Notes under the pieces: model-generated
Told to the model about the DNA's origin: nothing
Databases searched by the model: none
What the model saw: the letters and a program-made list of their open reading frames with translations, nothing else
Assembly: GCF_051622035.1 (NCBI RefSeq)
Contig: NC_135359.1
Span: 17,049,501-17,113,500, forward strand
Origin: Arctopsyche grandis
Taxonomy: Eukaryota > Arthropoda > Insecta > Trichoptera > Hydropsychidae
Reading direction: 5' to 3'
Length of the DNA: 64,000 nt
In this document: piece after piece, positions 1 through 10,920 of the stretch
Position numbering within the stretch: position 1 is the first letter of the stretch
Layout: each line of letters opens with the position of its first letter
Position numbers and translations under genes: made by a program

Positions 1-957
1 GATTTCTGGCTATTTTCATCTTTGGTCTTTCTCCCCGTTGTTTATGTTGTCGCTGGAGGAAGTTGTTGTTGCAGGGATTTTCAACTTTTCTTTTTATGGT
101 AGTAGACCGGTACTGACTCACCACCTATGTAATTGAACATAACTAAGGTAAAACTAATATGGATTAAACTTTGTATTCTTTTGGTTTACAATTTGGAAGT
201 TGAACTCGTAAGTTGATCTGTCAACAAGATCTTTTATATTGTTTCGGTTGAATAACAGTCATTAGAAATTCTTTTTTGTATTCATCATATGACTAGTCTG
301 CTAATTATGGTCCAATTATTTTTAGTATACTTAGTTATTTCTTGTTTTGAAGCGAAAATAAACAAAAAAATAATATCAAATGAATGCCGCAACAAATTTG
401 GCACGGATGTGAAGTTTCATGTTTCCGGTTTTGTGCCCTTGACGGTATTGAATCGCTTGACCAAATTTGTTAAAGTTTCAAGTAAAATCAAAGCAGTTTA
501 AGTTATAACAAAAAAAAATAGAAAATCTTTTGCACTCGTGTAGATTTTTATGTTTTTTCAAAAAAATCAGCCAAAGTGTGTACGTTTCACCCTGACGTCA
601 CTGTGTCTCATCGACCTGCCAGACAAATCAGCAGATGCTTTCATTATTATGTTTATGTAATATTACGTACAATTTCTAAATATATAATATCAATTTTTTT
701 TATGATATCTCCCATTCTTCCTGATATACAGCAACTTGTGGATTCGCGAAAAATAATCACTTTAAAACTTACTTACTGGTAAAACGTTTCATTTGCTTTG
801 GAAATATTTCGAAATAAATACTAGTTTGCTTAATGTGTCGAAAGGTATTCTTTCTTCAAACTAATATGATGCATAAAATTCAACTAGACTACTGCAATGT
901 CCAAAGAATATAAAAGCTGCCGTTACTTAGATTAGACATCTGCTAACGTCAGTTGCT
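1..957. other. No recognised gene at window start
   Basis: AT-rich sequence without a recognisable gene. The first 100 bases are open in one frame on each strand: on + a hydrophobic stretch ending at a stop near 102, on - a lysine/arginine/asparagine-rich stretch. Either could be the edge of an exon cut by the window border, but nothing identifies it. The short reading frames at 289-501 and 576-782 have no family features and look like chance. Confidence 0.3.
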
Positions 958-1860
958 TTTGGCACAAAAAAGGGGTCACTATTGTTAATTTCTTAGAAAA
1001 ACTGTGCTTTTTTAGAAGCCTCTTCTATATTTCTCTCTTGGTCGGAACACTAATGGAACGTTAGTAATAGTCGGAATAAATTTCGACTAGCCGCCCTTCA
1101 CTTATGATCCGAGACTGGCGGACAAGATGCTCGACGGCTAAAAAAATGCTTCACTATTGTCAATTTCTATTGTCAACCATTTTTTTGCTCTCCTGCTTTC
1201 TCGGACAATCTAGAGGTCTATTGTTATGTTATGGCGGCAACTCGCCCGCCGAGCTCTGCTAATGACCAGTCTTCGGCGGACGAATGCGCCGAAACGGGAT
1301 CCTTTTGTCAATTTCTATTGTTAACCTTTTTTTTGCTCTAGAGAGCAAAAAACAGTTAAGAATAGAAATTGACAAAAGAAAGCCATTTATTTCGAGCCGG
1401 CGCTTCGCTTTACTTACGACTAAAGCCCGGATAACCAAGGTGCCGTTCGTTGTTCAAATGTTGTAAATGCATTGTTAAAGGCTTGCCGAACCTTTTTTAC
1501 AAAGCATTTACAACAATTGAACAATTAGTGGCACCTTGGCTATCCGTATTCTACTTATGACAGTCATACTATCATGCATTATGCTGCGTTTACACGAGGA
1601 CAATTTTAAAAGATGACACTAAGCCAAGATGATATACGAGACGAATATTGGCTTGGATTATTGGAATGTCTTAACAATTGGCTTAGTATAAAGGCGCTTA
1701 AGAAGAACTTACGCAATACAATTCCACAAAAAAGGGTTAGGACTAGTCTTCGGCGGTGATGTTTCCATTTCCCAAGAAACGGGGCTAACTATTTTCAGTT
1801 ACTATTGTCCTACAAAGCCAGAGAGCAAAAAATAAGATGGACAATAGTGAACTCATTTTT
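958..1860. repeat. Cluster of small hairpin and inverted-repeat elements
   Basis: Related sequence built around TATTGTCAATTTCTATTG and TTTTTTTGCTCT occurs at about 1150-1195, 1300-1385 and 1788-1855. The 1300-1385 copy is a near-perfect hairpin: the left arm reads CTTTTGTCAATTTCTATTG and the right arm carries its reverse complement with a few changes. TAGTCTTCGGCGG-like motifs occur at about 1267 and 1744. These look like remains of one or more miniature inverted-repeat transposons (MITEs). No transposase is present. Confidence 0.55.
1429..1545. mobile_element. 117 bp palindromic MITE (family D), copy 1
   Basis: Starts GGATAACCAAGGTGCC and ends GGCACCTTGGCTATCC, so the ends are inverted repeats. 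The interior is also nearly self-complementary (TTGTAAATGCATTGTTAAAGG against CCTTTTTTACAAAGCATTTACAA). Three further copies lie at 10346-10462, 10548-10664 and 10701-10809. It is a non-autonomous DNA transposon of unknown superfamily; no clear target duplication was found. Confidence 0.75.
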
Positions 1861-2995
1861 TGGGCAAAAGCACTCGGATGACATAAAAATACGCTTTGAC
1901 AACTTTTTGTGAAATTATATTGCGTTAGTTCTTCTTGAGCATCTTTGAAAATTTGGATGTCTCGAGAGTGCGGCTCTCTTGAGTGCATTTATCTGATCAC
2001 CATTAAATTGGTGTACATAGTGAGCATTATTTGAAATTGAATCCTCTTTCAAAAGAAATAATTTAATTTGGATTGTTTTATTTCAGTTAAGTGACATTTT
2101 TAGTCTAGTGTTCATTATATAAATTTATTTCGACACATAAGAAAGATGCACACAATTAATTCCTTCAAGAAGTGTAATTGCTAACCATTTTTTTATATCA
2201 ATTATGCTAGCAAATTACCTCCTTAATAGAATATAACAGCTCTTTTAATGGTTATGTTGTTCGTTGACTGGGTCAGCCTATAATAAAAATATACAACCAT
2301 AATTAATGACATCAAAATGATTTTACAATGAATAATGTATTTTACGGCAGATGTGTATTTCGAATTGGAAAAAATATAAGTAAAACGTCAAACTGTCTAC
2401 AGTTTCATATCATTGTTATGTATTATTTTTTGATTGTTTTGGATGTCGTTTTGAGTCGTTTGCTTTTTGGAATTTGCTACCCCTGGAGCACGCGTTCAGA
2501 ATACACCGGATGAGGCGGCTGATCCCAACATGTGCCGGAACGACGCATTTGGTCCCTCTGCTGCTAGCACCCATATTTTGAATACAAATCACACCCAAAA
2601 CACCTACCAGCCCCTTCTGGTTTCACTTCTGCTTCACCTCATGCCAGCTGGAATAATACATACATATGCATATGTCTATATTCTTTTATATTAATCGCAG
2701 ACTGCAAAACTTTGGTATGTTGTTTGAGCAAAGCTGGTTTTGTACACATGGGGAATCAGCTGTGCACGTGAGTTTTTTGCAGCGCTGGAAGTTTTGGTAC
2801 TTTTTTTTATGTACGTATTTTCTGTTGTGCTCAAATCTTCATGAATCAAAATCTGGAATGATTAATTTATATTTCAACAGCTGAAGTTATACGAAGACAT
2901 CTCAATTGGTACACTAAATATACGTATGTAGTTCCATAAATTATGAGTACATACATATAACTAACGGGTCAGCTCGGTCAGAAATTGCTAACCAG
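1861..2995. other. Gene-poor stretch with one unassigned GC-richer patch
   Basis: Mostly AT-rich with no recognisable gene. A patch at about 2467-2660 is less AT-rich and open on +, with a composition rich in A, T, N and P (contains TPGARVQNTPDEAADPN). It has no convincing splice sites or family motif and may be a fragment of a mobile element. Left unassigned. Confidence 0.3.
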
Positions 2996-3770
2996 CGCAC
3001 AGTGTGGCCGTTTGCAGATTTGCCTAGACACGCACGAACTTTGTTTTAAAAACGCTATATCTCAAAAACTGTAGCACACAATAAGCTGAAAATTTATTTT
3101 TGATGAATTAATATAAGGGTTCAGATATTGGGAGATTTTAATACAAAGCTGTGAACCGGAAGTGGTAGTTTACTTTCGCACAAAATTGAGGTTACATTAC
3201 GTAGAAAAACAATACGATTGATATATATTTAATTACCATATTCGTAATCAGTGGGATAAAATATATCAGAAAAGTTGCGTTTCGATGATGATACAAGAAA
3301 GTTCGAAATTTGTTTATCGGTGTAGCAATTGACAAAATAAAGATACAAGTTTAACGTAAAAAATGAAGATTTTGTGGCAAATGTTTGCAGTTTCTTATAG
3401 TTGAATAGCTCAACTTTAATAATTTATTAAAATCGAGTAGAGGTCTACTTTTAAAAATCTTTTATATCAGAGAAAACTTTTTTGAGAATTATTTAATCAA
3501 AAATTTATCAATAAAGCTTTCGATTAGACCAATATTGACCTCCAATCTGGAAGATATAAACAGACCCAGTACAAATCTATTTCGTTGCATATCCATGAGC
3601 CACAAGTTTGATCAAGTGTGAAGGACTTTTGACACTACTAAATAAAATTTTACTAATAGCACATCAAAGTATAGATATTAAACGATATAAAACGACGATA
3701 TTTATAGTTTTTTAGGAAAATATTGAAATCGTGAATGTCTAGGCAGATCTGCAAATGGTCACACTGTGCG
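2996..3770. mobile_element. Non-autonomous DNA transposon with about 35 bp terminal inverted repeats
   Basis: The left end CGCACAGTGTGGCCGTTTGC and the right end (reverse strand CGCACAGTGTGACCATTTGC) match over about 35 bp with three mismatches and extend into GCCTAGACA on both sides. The 775 bp interior is AT-rich without a transposase frame. CACAGTG ends occur in several cut-and-paste superfamilies. I could not find an unambiguous target duplication, so the family is left open. Confidence 0.7.
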
Positions 3771-4167
3771 GCGTAACATTAATACGAAAAATATTGGCAT
3801 AGACCAATTTGACTGTGAATCAGATTCTTCAAAAAAAATTTTTATAAATAATCATATTGCATCTGAATTGTGAATTACAGTTACATATGAATTACACTGT
3901 TATCACTTTCGGTTCGCGTATTATTGTTTCGAATTAAATTAAATATAACCAATCTTTTTTTTAATTGGGCTATTTTTCCACTTTTTAAAAAGTTGTCGAG
4001 TAGTATCCATATACTGATATACAAATGATAAAAGTTGAATTGTACTAAGTATAATAAATGTATGTAAATTATTAAAATTTGAGTGCAACCGTTCCTTTCT
4101 GAGAATGTTCTGGAATAAGATGGAGCTTCTCATTATAAATGCGATAAATATGACCTTATCTTGATAC
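3771..4167. other. No gene seen
   Basis: AT-rich sequence with no coding, RNA or repeat feature that I can support. Confidence 0.3.
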
Positions 4168-4328
4168 CTTCCAATTTCTGAGTAACTCGACCGCTAGCTC
4201 CTGCACTTTTCCTCGAAAAGCTTTTATACGTTTTAGCCGCCTTGGCAAGTTTACTTCTGATTCGATGCGCTCGACGTGTTTTGGCATTTTGTGAATCACA
4301 CGCTGTTTTATTTTCATCGATCGCTAAT
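4168..4328 (-). CDS. Possible isolated coding exon, unidentified
   Basis: On the minus strand a 161 bp open stretch is bounded by a usable acceptor (TATATCTCAG) and donor (GAAG followed by GTATCA). Read in the frame left by one leading base it encodes about 53 basic residues, including RAHRIRSKLAKAAKTYKSFS. Unlike its flanks it is less AT-rich. I do not recognise a family and found no partner exon. It could equally be a chance frame in a regulatory patch; the frame starting at the internal ATG also stays open. Confidence 0.22.
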
Positions 4329-5107
4329 CTGAGATATATTCATGTGTGGCTGTAGAAAGTTTTGAAACAATGGGAGCCATTTTAGAATCTCGGTGCGAGC
4401 GGAAATTTGTCGCCGTTTACGGTCGTTTGATTGTCATCGCTTGACGAGGAACGGTTGTTGAGCCTTGCTTCAATGTTAATGGCACCTCGCAGGAGAATAC
4501 TGTTATTGGTTATCACTTTTCGTATTTGGCTAACTGCATTCGTATCGCATTATCGCTTCGGATCTTTTGGCATTGGCGCGTCATACGCGACCGGTCGCTT
4601 TTATGCAACTCCTTGTTTTGATGGTGATGTGATGTTGGGTAGTCGAAGAAAGCATATGAGCTCGAGGCGTATCTGTGTCGTGTACCTGGATGTGTCCAAT
4701 TGACGCTGTGTCGCCTGATCTGATGTGATAATGATGCTTGCTAGAAATAATATGAGAAATGCTCTCTTGTCTGACTTGTACCATGTTGTGATATTATATA
4801 ATAGAAGATACTCATTGGGTCATTGGATGTAGCTCTATTCTGCTAACTCCACGAATCTTTTTTGTACAAAAGTAAATGGTAACAAATTAAATTGTCAGTA
4901 ACTTTTACAGTGATTCAACATTGAACTAAATCTAATTTAAAATGGTGGTTCTGAATCGTACTTTTCGTGAATAGGTGAAATATTTGATACATATTTCAAT
5001 TTTTGCTTAACAAGAGCTTTAACGAATTTGTTTGTACACAATATCAATCAATTTAATGTTTTTATCAGTTATTGATTCTATTCTAATACAAACTTTTTTG
5101 TTTACAG
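4329..5107. other. Upstream or intron sequence of the next gene; no exon identified
   Basis: Somewhat GC-richer than the surroundings at 4330-4720, with open frames on both strands but no recognisable protein and no clear splice-bounded exon. It probably belongs to the intron or upstream region of the gene whose exon starts at 5108. Confidence 0.3.
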
Positions 5108-6208
5108 ATAATCCTTCGTACTTTTCCGTGACGAGTGGAACTTCGAAGCAAAATCGTACTTCTGGCAATGTGGCTGGTTCTAAAGATGATTCCTCGTGTC
5201 CAAGCAATGTCGTTCCAATCAATCAATTTCCCAGGAGGATTAAGAGTGATTCGAATTCGATAGAAGAATCACTCACATATTCAGATGTTTCATCCAGCAA
5301 TCATTACTTAGTGCCGAACGGTTTCAAATCTTCGCGTTCTGATTCGTCAAGAAGGAGTTTCAGGTCATTGTTGAGATCTTTATCTGCGAACGCGACCTGT
5401 TCCCAAGATGCGCAATCCATCTTGGCTGGAGAGCCACGTCCGACTGATATAGCACCAGCAGATCACGCTTCCATGTTCAGCGCTCGCTCTCACCGACGTT
5501 TTGCCCACTCGAGGAATCCTTCGGACATCCGCCATCTGGCTAGAAAGAAAAGTCAGGAGTCTTCCGACAATGACGATGTATTCTATACTATGCCTCTTTC
5601 CGGTAGTGGTAGGAGGAGGCATTCTTTAGGGGCGTACTTCGCCAAGGACAGAGTTCCCACGAAGAATTTGCTCAAAGTCACGTCAGTACCAAGCGAGGTA
5701 CCCAAAACTGAAGCACCGAAAGCAACCACTGATGGATCTCCTGTGTGCTCTTCAAGCAGTCCGATCAAGAGCAATAAGAAGTCACATCCAGTTACCACTC
5801 TTCATTGTGATGATCCACCGTTGCCTATTAGCACAATTTCTACCACATCACCGCACAAGAAGAAGAGGTCTCGCTGTCCCAGCACTAAAGGTAATATTTG
5901 GAATAGGCAGCTTTCTGATGTACACTTTGTTGCATATAATTCAAATATTAACTTTCCTTCATTCAGAGACAATATTGTATACTATTACAACATTGTATTT
6001 CATATTTAGTTAGTTTTTCATGGGTTTCGGAGTCACCGATTTAGATACTTTCTAAAATTAGTGTTTTTATATATTTTTTTTACCACAAAAACCATGAAGA
6101 TGTTCAATAAAATTCATCGCTTCCGCAGATCAAATTCAAGAGAGTACCTTCTCCAAACCCATCAGTCGTCTCTATCTGGAACGAACTGCTCAACGGTTTA
6201 CCTTATGA
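5108..6208 (+). CDS. Unidentified serine/arginine-rich protein, 3' exons
   Basis: The main exon runs 5108-5890 (783 bp): acceptor TTTACAG, donor AAAG followed by GTAATA, entering and leaving in phase 1. It encodes about 261 residues of low-complexity, Ser/Arg/Pro-rich sequence (for example RRSFRSLLRSLS, RNPSDIRHLARKKSQE, GRRRHSLGAYF) that looks intrinsically disordered, with basophilic-kinase-like RRxS sites. A second acceptor (CTTCCGCAG) opens an exon at 6129. In the frame dictated by the phase it adds 27 residues (ends QRFTL) and stops at 6208. Another frame of the same exon is open to a stop ending at 6268 and looks at least as protein-like (contains SIWNELLNGLPYEPQSYSSA). So either a small exon is missed or splicing selects the tail. 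Upstream exons were not found and the family is not recognised. Coding status is fairly sure; identity is unknown. Confidence 0.6.
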
Positions 6209-6268
6209 ACCACAGAGTTATTCGAGTGCTTATTATGCTACCGATGAGTCTGGTTCTCGTCTCGTTTA

Positions 6269-7290
6269 AAAATAGTAGATCGAAAGGTGGGGCCACTTTC
6301 AATCAATATTTGCAAATCAATATTATCGCATACCTACTACTCAATCGAAACGCCCGCCGGAAGTTGGATGAGTCAATTTTAATCATTAACATTTGTTTAG
6401 ATTAGACAATGCACAAAACCCTATTGCGAGAGCTCGGGCAGAAGGCATTTTGATCAGAAGTGAACCCAAGAAGAGCGAGAGGTCAAACTGGACGATTAGT
6501 CGCTTTGAAGTTTGTACCGATGCACAATTGATTCGCTCCAACTTCAATTTAAACATACGCAAATGACGACGGAAGGAGAATTTGACGGTGAAATTTTAAT
6601 GAAATGATAATATCCCAAAGTCATTTTTGTCCAAGTTCGTCCTCTACTTTATACCAAGTCTCTGAAATCGGCAATCCAAGAGGTAGTCGTGAAAGCTCTG
6701 ACTAACGCTATTCTTTGTCGTTGACAGTTTACTTTTATGTGTATAACACGTGTTGGGATTTTCTTTCCTGTATTTCACGGCACTTGTTTTCCTGTTTACA
6801 GTCTGGATTATTTTTAATTATGTCTGCCTTTAAACTGTGAAATGAAATTAGTGGTTGCCACGTGTTGCTCATCTACATTCATTACAAACTACGTACATAC
6901 ATATGCCTAAATAATTAATAAATAGTTTTACAAAAAACTACTATGAAACAGAATACAGTTACTGGAATTGTGATGTCACATCACTGATGTGACATCAGTT
7001 AAGGGCATTTAGAATAAGTACTTATATCTACTATTAGGGCATCTTTACTTAAGAAACTATTATTTACATACATATCAGAATTGTGCTACAGTGTGAGACA
7101 GTTTTTATTTGCATTGGGTGTATGCCCCCCGATCAGTGCTATGGGGTTTCAGACTCCTGAGACAAATCTTTTGTTTTGCTTGATGATTTCAACTCTCAAT
7201 ATTTCAAACAACGAATATTTTCAATTGTATTATGTAATTATTTTTAATTTTAAATTCTTTTTTCCTATTTTTTTTACAATTTTTAAAATG
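6269..7290. other. Probable 3' UTR and intergenic DNA; 13 bp-arm palindrome at 6971-6997
   Basis: No gene seen. TGATGTCACATCA at 6971-6983 and its reverse complement at 6985-6997 form a perfect palindrome around one base. It contains a TGATGTCA half-site resembling CRE/AP-1-type motifs, but alone this is not evidence of regulation. Confidence 0.4.
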
Positions 7291-7510
7291 TAGCCAGCAG
7301 TGTGGCTCGGTGGTTGCGTTTATGTTTAGAACCGAGAGGTTACCGGGTTCGATCCCATGCTAATCTTTAATGCTGCTGGTCAGACTTTGATATTTGTGAC
7401 CCCAAGTCGATCGTTTCCTATCAGAGTTTGCCAATTTATCTGGTTTCATTGTTGAAACGGTTCCTCTATAAAATTGGCAAATACCATCCCACCCGCTATG
7501 TCACCGATAT
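7291..7510 (+). mobile_element. tRNA-derived SINE
   Basis: The head carries a pol III A box (GTGTGGCTCGGTGGTTGCG) and, about 45 bp further on, a B box (GGGTTCGATCCC) at about 7347-7358, the internal promoter arrangement of a tRNA. The cloverleaf is not intact and the tRNA-like part runs on into unrelated sequence up to about 7510, as in a SINE and not in a tRNA gene. The exact 3' end and target duplication are unresolved. Confidence 0.7.
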
Positions 7511-8354
7511 CGAAATTTGATTTACGTACAATATGTAAAAAATTATCTACAAGTCTAAATCCATACATGTCTCTATGGATTAATTCATCATATAGTTAAT
7601 AGTTAATTTCGTGTTCTTCAACATCTCGAAATTCAGCGATTTATATAATAAAAAATGCTGCAATGTTTGTAATTGGCTAGGAAGGTGCATTGGGGTTTAC
7701 CTGTTAGGCCTTTTTGGTATATATCTATGTAAAAATACCTACATACAACTACACACTTTCAATGGATGTTGACGTTGTATATTCACTCATTTGGTGGAAA
7801 AAATTTTAATGGCTTAAAAGCTCTAACTAAGTAAAATAATTCAACTGCCATTTTAACAGCATATGCGTGTGCTCTATAGTGCTTTGGTAAATTAAATATG
7901 CTATATATTAGATATGATGAACAATGTTTAGTCTAATGAAATTCTCGTCAGGGTGGCTATCTTTCTTTGTGTTTTTATAGTCGACCCATTTCCTCAATAA
8001 AGATAAATCTTTTCGGACTATCAAACTGACCGCCAATAATTTTACAAAGTTGAGAGATAATTGAACTCGTTACATGCGTATTATTTCGCTTGAAATTAAT
8101 TTTAACCGTTTGTAATTAAATAAATACATACATACGTACATATGACGTTAAACTTATTTTAGAACTTAATCGATGTACATACGTATATGATCAACCATAT
8201 TTATTAATTTATATAAAATACTGTCCGTTTTTTAGTACTAGCTATTCAAGAGAAGTCGCTCCTGTCACTATATATTTCAATGATGACACTTTATGGATGT
8301 CGCATCCAATCCATTGTACGTATTGACCCGCTCTAATTTTTGGACTATAGATCA
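7511..8354. repeat. AT-rich gap with an interspersed repeat tail at 7681-7735
   Basis: No gene. The stretch at 7681-7735 (GAAGGTGCATTGGGG, then ACCTGTTAGGCC and TATATCTATGTAAAAA) recurs almost exactly at 63282-63338 in the same orientation. It is therefore part of a dispersed repeat, probably the 3' tail of a SINE or LINE ending in an A-rich run. Confidence 0.5.
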
Positions 8355-8777
8355 TCATTTACAGCCATTCGCCATCCACTGCTGGATGAAGGCCTCTCCA
8401 ACACGCTTCCACTCGTCTCTGTTTTGCGCAACACTCATCCATCTCACCCCGCACATTTTCCTAATTTCGTTCACCCATCTTCCTTGCGGTCTTCCTTTTA
8501 CCCTTTTGCATTCTCTCGGGTACCATTCAAGCACTTCTTTTGTCCACCTTTCGTCCATCCTCCTAGCTACGTGACCCGCCCATTGCCATTTCAATCTCTT
8601 CACTCTATCCACTATGTCCACTACCCTTGTCATACTTCTCACCCTCGTGTTCCGCTTTCTGTCTTTCCTCGTTATGCCAAGCATACAGCGTTCCATACTT
8701 CTTTGAGTGCATTGGATTTTATGTAGCATCTTGGCGTTCAGTGTCCAAGTTTCACATCCATACGCCATCACTGGCAA
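8355..8777 (-). mobile_element. Non-LTR retrotransposon, C-terminal reverse-transcriptase fragment
   Basis: A 140-residue open frame with motifs typical of the C-terminal part of insect RTE-like endonuclease/reverse transcriptase proteins: YGCETWTLNAKMLHKIQ, LKWQWAGHVARRMDERWTK, KGRPQGRWVNEIRK. A full element would be several kilobases; only the 3' part of the coding region is here, as expected from 5' truncation during target-primed insertion. Family assignment rests on recalled motifs; the RTE clade is likely but not certain. Confidence 0.85.
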
Positions 8778-9790
8778 AACGCATTATGTACATATATATA
8801 TACACAATTGTAAACCTGCTCCTTATTTACCCTTTCTAAAAATTTTCATGTTTGCGCTTCAAATATGTGATGTAATTGCTATCAAAGAATGGCTCAGCGC
8901 ATACATTTGTACATTTGATAAAAAGCGAATTTAGCCTTTTCTTATTTCATTTCTGAAGACGTAAATGCAAACTCAAACAACGAACTGCCCAATATGGTGG
9001 CGTTTAAGAGAGTTACAAAAACAAATAGTACAAATAGTAGATAGTTCGCGTGGGTTACTCTCAATGGATGGAATTTCGGATGCCAGATGTTCCGTGATCG
9101 AGATTTAAGTGACGTGTGCGAGATCGCTTTGTGCAGAATAATAACCGAACCAGAAGATGATTTGATAAGAAAAAAGTCAAATAAAAGGCTACTAGCTATC
9201 AAACTTCACCGTCTTCAAAATATTCGCAATCTTAGGGCAAAAAAATACAGAGCGGTGCACGTGGCATGTGTTTTTTTTAGATACTTTTAAACATTGTAAA
9301 AAATGTGCTGTGCCTTGCACATATTCATGGAACGCTAAGCACGCCCCGCCCCGAAATGACCCTCTGGGGTGTTTTCGGTAAATTTTATTCTTGTATTTAT
9401 CATTGCCTGACAGTGATCGATAACGGTGTATCCCATATTTGAAGAAATGTAGGAGACCACCCACAGCGGGGAGCCATGCACACGATGTGCCGTTCATCGC
9501 TGTGTGTTTTCGCGTTTAGACGTGTTTATTACGATTATTTTTCATCAGAATCGATTTAAATGTCCATCGTTGACCAATCCGCGCAAAGTTTCAAAACGAT
9601 AGGAAGAATGTAGTTATTACGAAGTGAAATATAAAAGAACCTTGTAAAAAAATAAGCTAGTAAAAAGTCAAGTATCATCGGTAAAGTCAAACACGATTTC
9701 AGACAAAAATACTCGTAAAATAGGCAAATACTCGTAAATTTGGTTCATGTATTGTTGATTTTTGATTTTTAAATGCTTTACATTTACATT
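8778..9790. other. No gene seen
   Basis: Contains ATATATATAC microsatellite near 8790 and a GC-richer patch at 9320-9510 without a supported coding frame. The short frames on both strands here show no family features. Confidence 0.3.
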
Positions 9791-9888
9791 ACATACTATT
9801 AGGGAAATTTATCAGTTCAAGCTCAATAAATAGGTTTTTGAGCTCTTTTTCCTATTATGCTGTAGATTAACATTAGAATAATCTAATA

Positions 9889-10126
9889 CTATGATTACTA
9901 ACCAAATTAAATTAAATTGTAAAATAGAAAATGATCAGTAGATCAGTAGCTATTCAAATAGATATAAGATGTATTGTGAACATTATTACATTATATATAA
10001 ACATTATTACGAAATTATGTTCACAATACATCTTACATATATCTATTTTAATAGCTACTGATCTACTGATCATTTTCTATTTCACAATTTAATTTAATTT
10101 GGTTAGTAATCATAGTATTATATTTA
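9889..10126. repeat. Long hairpin with about 110 bp arms
   Basis: The left arm (ATGATTACTAACCAAATTAA, then GATCAGTAGATCAGTAGCTA and AGATGTATTGTGAACAT) is mirrored by the right arm (ATGTTCACAATACATCT, then TAGCTACTGATCTACTGATC and TTGGTTAGTAATCAT). The loop is short and AT-rich. Such hairpins are typical of foldback transposons. Confidence 0.8.
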
Positions 10127-10345
10127 GGGTAAACGGACTATGTGAACCAGTCACAGGACAACCGGTCGCTCTAGATCGGTCACACGTGATCACCCGTCAC
10201 ACTAAAACTGGTCACACCCTAAAATCGGTCAATCAGTTTTCTCGTGACCGATTTTAGGGTGTGACCAGTTTTCTCCTGACCAGTTTTAGGGTGTGACCAG
10301 TTTTCTCATGACCAGTTTTAGTGTGACGGGTGATCACTAAACCCC

Positions 10346-10462
10346 GGACCCAGAAGGTGCCGCGTATTGTTTAAATGTTGTAAATGCATTGTTAAAGGTT
10401 TGACGCACCTTTTTTACAAAGGATTTACAACAATGGAACAATGAGCGGCACCTTGGCTATCC
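10346..10462. mobile_element. MITE family D, copy 2
   Basis: Starts GGACCCAGAAGGTGCCGC and ends GCGGCACCTTGGCTATCC, with an internal TTGTAAATGCATTGTTAAAGG palindrome as in copy 1. It is inserted within the element that has GTGAACC/CCGGTCGCTCTAGATCGG ends. Confidence 0.75.
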
Positions 10463-10547
10463 TACCTCTAGTGATCACGTGTGACCGATCTAGAGCGACC
10501 GGTTGCCCTGTGACTGGTTCACATTTGATTAGTAATCACTTGATGTA

Positions 10548-10664
10548 GGATAGTCACAGTGCTATCCATTGTTCCATTGTTGTAAATCCTTTGTAAAAAA
10601 GGTTCGGCAAACCTTTAACAATGCATTTACAACCTTTGAACAATACGCGGCACCTTCTGGGTCC
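10548..10664. mobile_element. MITE family D, copy 3 (inverted relative to copy 2)
   Basis: Ends GCGGCACCTTCTGGGTCC, the exact reverse complement of the start of copy 2. Its left end (GGATAGTCACAGTGCTATCC) is decayed. The pair of opposite copies makes a large imperfect palindrome. Confidence 0.65.
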
Positions 10665-10700
10665 GGTGACTAGTAATCACCGAACCTATATTTTGAGTAC

Positions 10701-10809
10701 GGATAGCCAAGGTGCCACTCATTGTTGTAAATGCATTGTAAAAAAGGTTCGACAAACCTTTAACAATGCATTTACAACGTTTGAACAATAAGCGGCACCT
10801 TGGTTATCC
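10701..10809. mobile_element. MITE family D, copy 4
   Basis: Begins GGATAGCCAAGGTGCC and ends GGCACCTTGGTTATCC, with the family interior. It sits between the third element and the right arm of the outer palindrome. Confidence 0.75.
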
Positions 10810-10920
10810 GGGCTCTAATTATATTATTCTAATGTTAATCTACAGCATAATAGGAAAAAGAGCTCAAAAACCTATTTATTGAGCTTGAAACTGATAAATC
10901 TCCCTACTATGTAGTATGTA

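Larger units (their letters stand above)
9791..10920. mobile_element. Nested palindromic DNA-transposon cluster
   Basis: The outer element has arms of about 95 bp: 9791-9889 (contains TTCAAGCTCAATAAATAGG, GAGCTCTTTTTCCTATTATG) and the reverse complement at 10825-10920. Just inside the left arm is a second hairpin (9889-10126). Next comes a third element with ends GTGAACCRGTCACAGGACAACCGG at 10139 and its reverse complement at 10490-10530, holding tandem GTGTGACCAGTTTTCTC-like units. Three copies of MITE family D sit inside. No transposase frame is present; these are foldback or MITE-type elements inserted into one another. Confidence 0.8.
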
